In this document: positions 13,781-14,836 of the stretch, in pieces
How positions within the stretch are numbered: the stretch's first letter is position 1
Layout: the number at the start of each line of letters is the position of its first letter
NCBI GenBank assembly: GCA_017477805.1
Contig: JAFUUM010000068.1
Location: 1 to 14,836 of the forward strand
DNA: 14,836 bases
Direction of reading: 5' to 3'
DNA from: Lachnospiraceae bacterium
GTDB taxonomy: Bacteria > Bacillota > Clostridia > Lachnospirales > Lachnospiraceae
Notes under the pieces: model-generated
The model's database searches: none
What the model saw: the letters and a program-made list of their open reading frames with translations, nothing else
Told to the model about the DNA's origin: nothing
Made by a program: the position numbers and the translations under genes

Positions 13781-14836
13781 ATGAAGACTAAGCTGAAAAA
13801 CGCAGACTGGAGACTTCTCCTCAGGGTCCTTTTGCTGGCGGTAACGCCCTGGCTCTTCGGGATCCTCCGCTGCGCCATGGACGGGAAGAAACTGACGGAT
13901 ATCTATCTGCCGACTTCCCCCTGGAATGACGAACTCTTTTATTACAAGCTGACGGAAGCTGTCAGCAAATACGGATTTCCCCATGGGTACTTCGGGTTTA
14001 ACGAAAAGCACGGAGAGCTATTGTCCTTTGCGGCATGGAGCCCGGTGTTATTGCTGTTCTTTGTGATCTACGCACTGCTTTTCGGATGGAACCTGTTATC
14101 ACCCATTTTCTGTAACCTTCTGATCATGAGCCTTGCCATGCTGGGCTTTGGACTGATCATGAAGGTTGGCCGTGCACAGACTGCAGCGGTGATGGCAGCC
14201 TACGGACTGTTTATGCCGGTGACGAGATTTACCTTATCGGTGATGCCGGAAGCCACTTTTTACGGCCTGTTACTGATCTACGCGGCACTGGTCTTCCGGG
14301 GCGCAGGATCCAAAGTTTACATGGGAGGCATTCAAAAGATCGCTGCTTCCCGCAGTTTGATCATCTGGCTCTTTGTGATCACGGCACTGTTGACGCTGAT
14401 GCGTCCTTATTTCCTGCTTTTGTTCTGGGCCCCCGTGAGCCTTTTGAAAAAGCGTTCCGGGTGGGGCAAGGCCCTAGGCATCGGTGCGATCCCTGTGGTC
14501 CTTACCATGATCGCCTACTATCTGATCAATCACTTTCTCAGTGCCCCCTACCTGGTGGATCTGTTTTACACCGACGGCATCGAAGCCCTGAAAACACAGG
14601 GCCTCATCGGGGGTATCGGATATAACCTTCACAAGTTCAAGGCCTCCGCATACGAGATCCTTTTGTGGTGTTACGGTGCCATAGCCGGAAAGAACGGACA
14701 TATGGAAGGCGCTCATTACCTGACCTTTTTGGTGTGTGCCTTCATCTGGTTTGTGCTCTTTGTGGTATCCCTCATCAAGGCGATCGCTTTCCGAAAAAAG
14801 GGTGAGGCTGCGGGAAAGGACAAGCTCCTGCCCGGG
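13781..14836 (+). CDS. Polytopic GT-C-like membrane protein (3' truncated)
   Basis: An open frame of 352 codons starts at ATG 13781, ten nt after the rfbD stop (gaagaag just upstream), and runs off the right edge with no stop. The N-terminus is short and basic (MKTKLKNADWR), followed by a first membrane segment (about 12-30). Next comes an outside loop with an acidic motif (SPWNDELFYYKL, 46-57) and GYFGFNEKHG (69-78). The rest is a series of hydrophobic helices, with the conserved-looking LMRPYFLLLFWAP. An acidic residue pair in the first outer loop is typical of lipid-linked-sugar GT-C glycosyltransferases. The position after rfbD and the acyltransferase fits a surface polysaccharide enzyme. 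The family is not firmly recognised; a polysaccharide polymerase or flippase-type protein remains possible. Confidence 0.75.
   Translation, partial: MKTKLKNADWRLLLRVLLLAVTPWLFGILRCAMDGKKLTDIYLPTSPWNDELFYYKLTEAVSKYGFPHGYFGFNEKHGELLSFAAWSPVLLLFFVIYALLFGWNLLSPIFCNLLIMSLAMLGFGLIMKVGRAQTAAVMAAYGLFMPVTRFTLSVMPEATFYGLLLIYAALVFRGAGSKVYMGGIQKIAASRSLIIWLFVITALLTLMRPYFLLLFWAPVSLLKKRSGWGKALGIGAIPVVLTMIAYYLINHFLSAPYLVDLFYTDGIEALKTQGLIGGIGYNLHKFKASAYEILLWCYGAIAGKNGHMEGAHYLTFLVCAFIWFVLFVVSLIKAIAFRKKGEAAGKDKLLPG

Overview
The window is a gene-dense stretch in which every supported gene lies on the + strand. Composition is balanced, roughly half G+C. The gene content fits a motile, low-GC-phylum Gram-positive of the Clostridia, most likely a Lachnospiraceae-type bacterium. 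The pointers are a Clostridia-style flagellar rod set (FlgF, FlgG and an FlgJ with no muramidase domain), a recD2-comFC-yvyF run, the CdaA/CdaR c-di-AMP pair, and an HPr carrying both His15 and Ser46. The assignment is inferred from gene families and order; no marker gene is present.

Region 1 (1-2277) is the tail of a flagellar basal-body operon: flgF (5' end cut off), flgG and flgJ, closed by a strong intrinsic terminator. A 227-nt gap between flgG and flgJ is filled with perfect inverted repeats and small hairpins. A second cluster of three-base-loop palindromes sits in frame inside the 3' part of flgJ. These palindromic elements are the most unusual DNA-level structure here.

Region 2 (2294-7950) begins only 16 nt after that terminator. 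It holds a 727-residue membrane protein that looks like two Gpi18-type GT-C glycosyltransferase modules in tandem. It overlaps recD2 (TTG start), which is followed by comFC and a yvyF-like flagellar zinc-ribbon protein. A perfect hairpin spans the recD2 stop codon, and a terminator-like hairpin follows yvyF.

Region 3 (7991-14836) is a tightly packed series of eight genes joined by 4-17 nt overlaps or gaps of 1-36 nt. It contains a small two-TM protein, a polytopic membrane protein of unknown function, cdaA (diadenylate cyclase), cdaR (YbbR-domain regulator), an HPr, a membrane O-acyltransferase, rfbD (dTDP-rhamnose synthesis), and a polytopic GT-C-like membrane protein that runs off the window end. 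The layout links c-di-AMP signalling and a phosphocarrier with cell-surface polysaccharide genes. The two uncharacterised membrane proteins translationally coupled to cdaA are the best candidates for an undescribed functional partnership.
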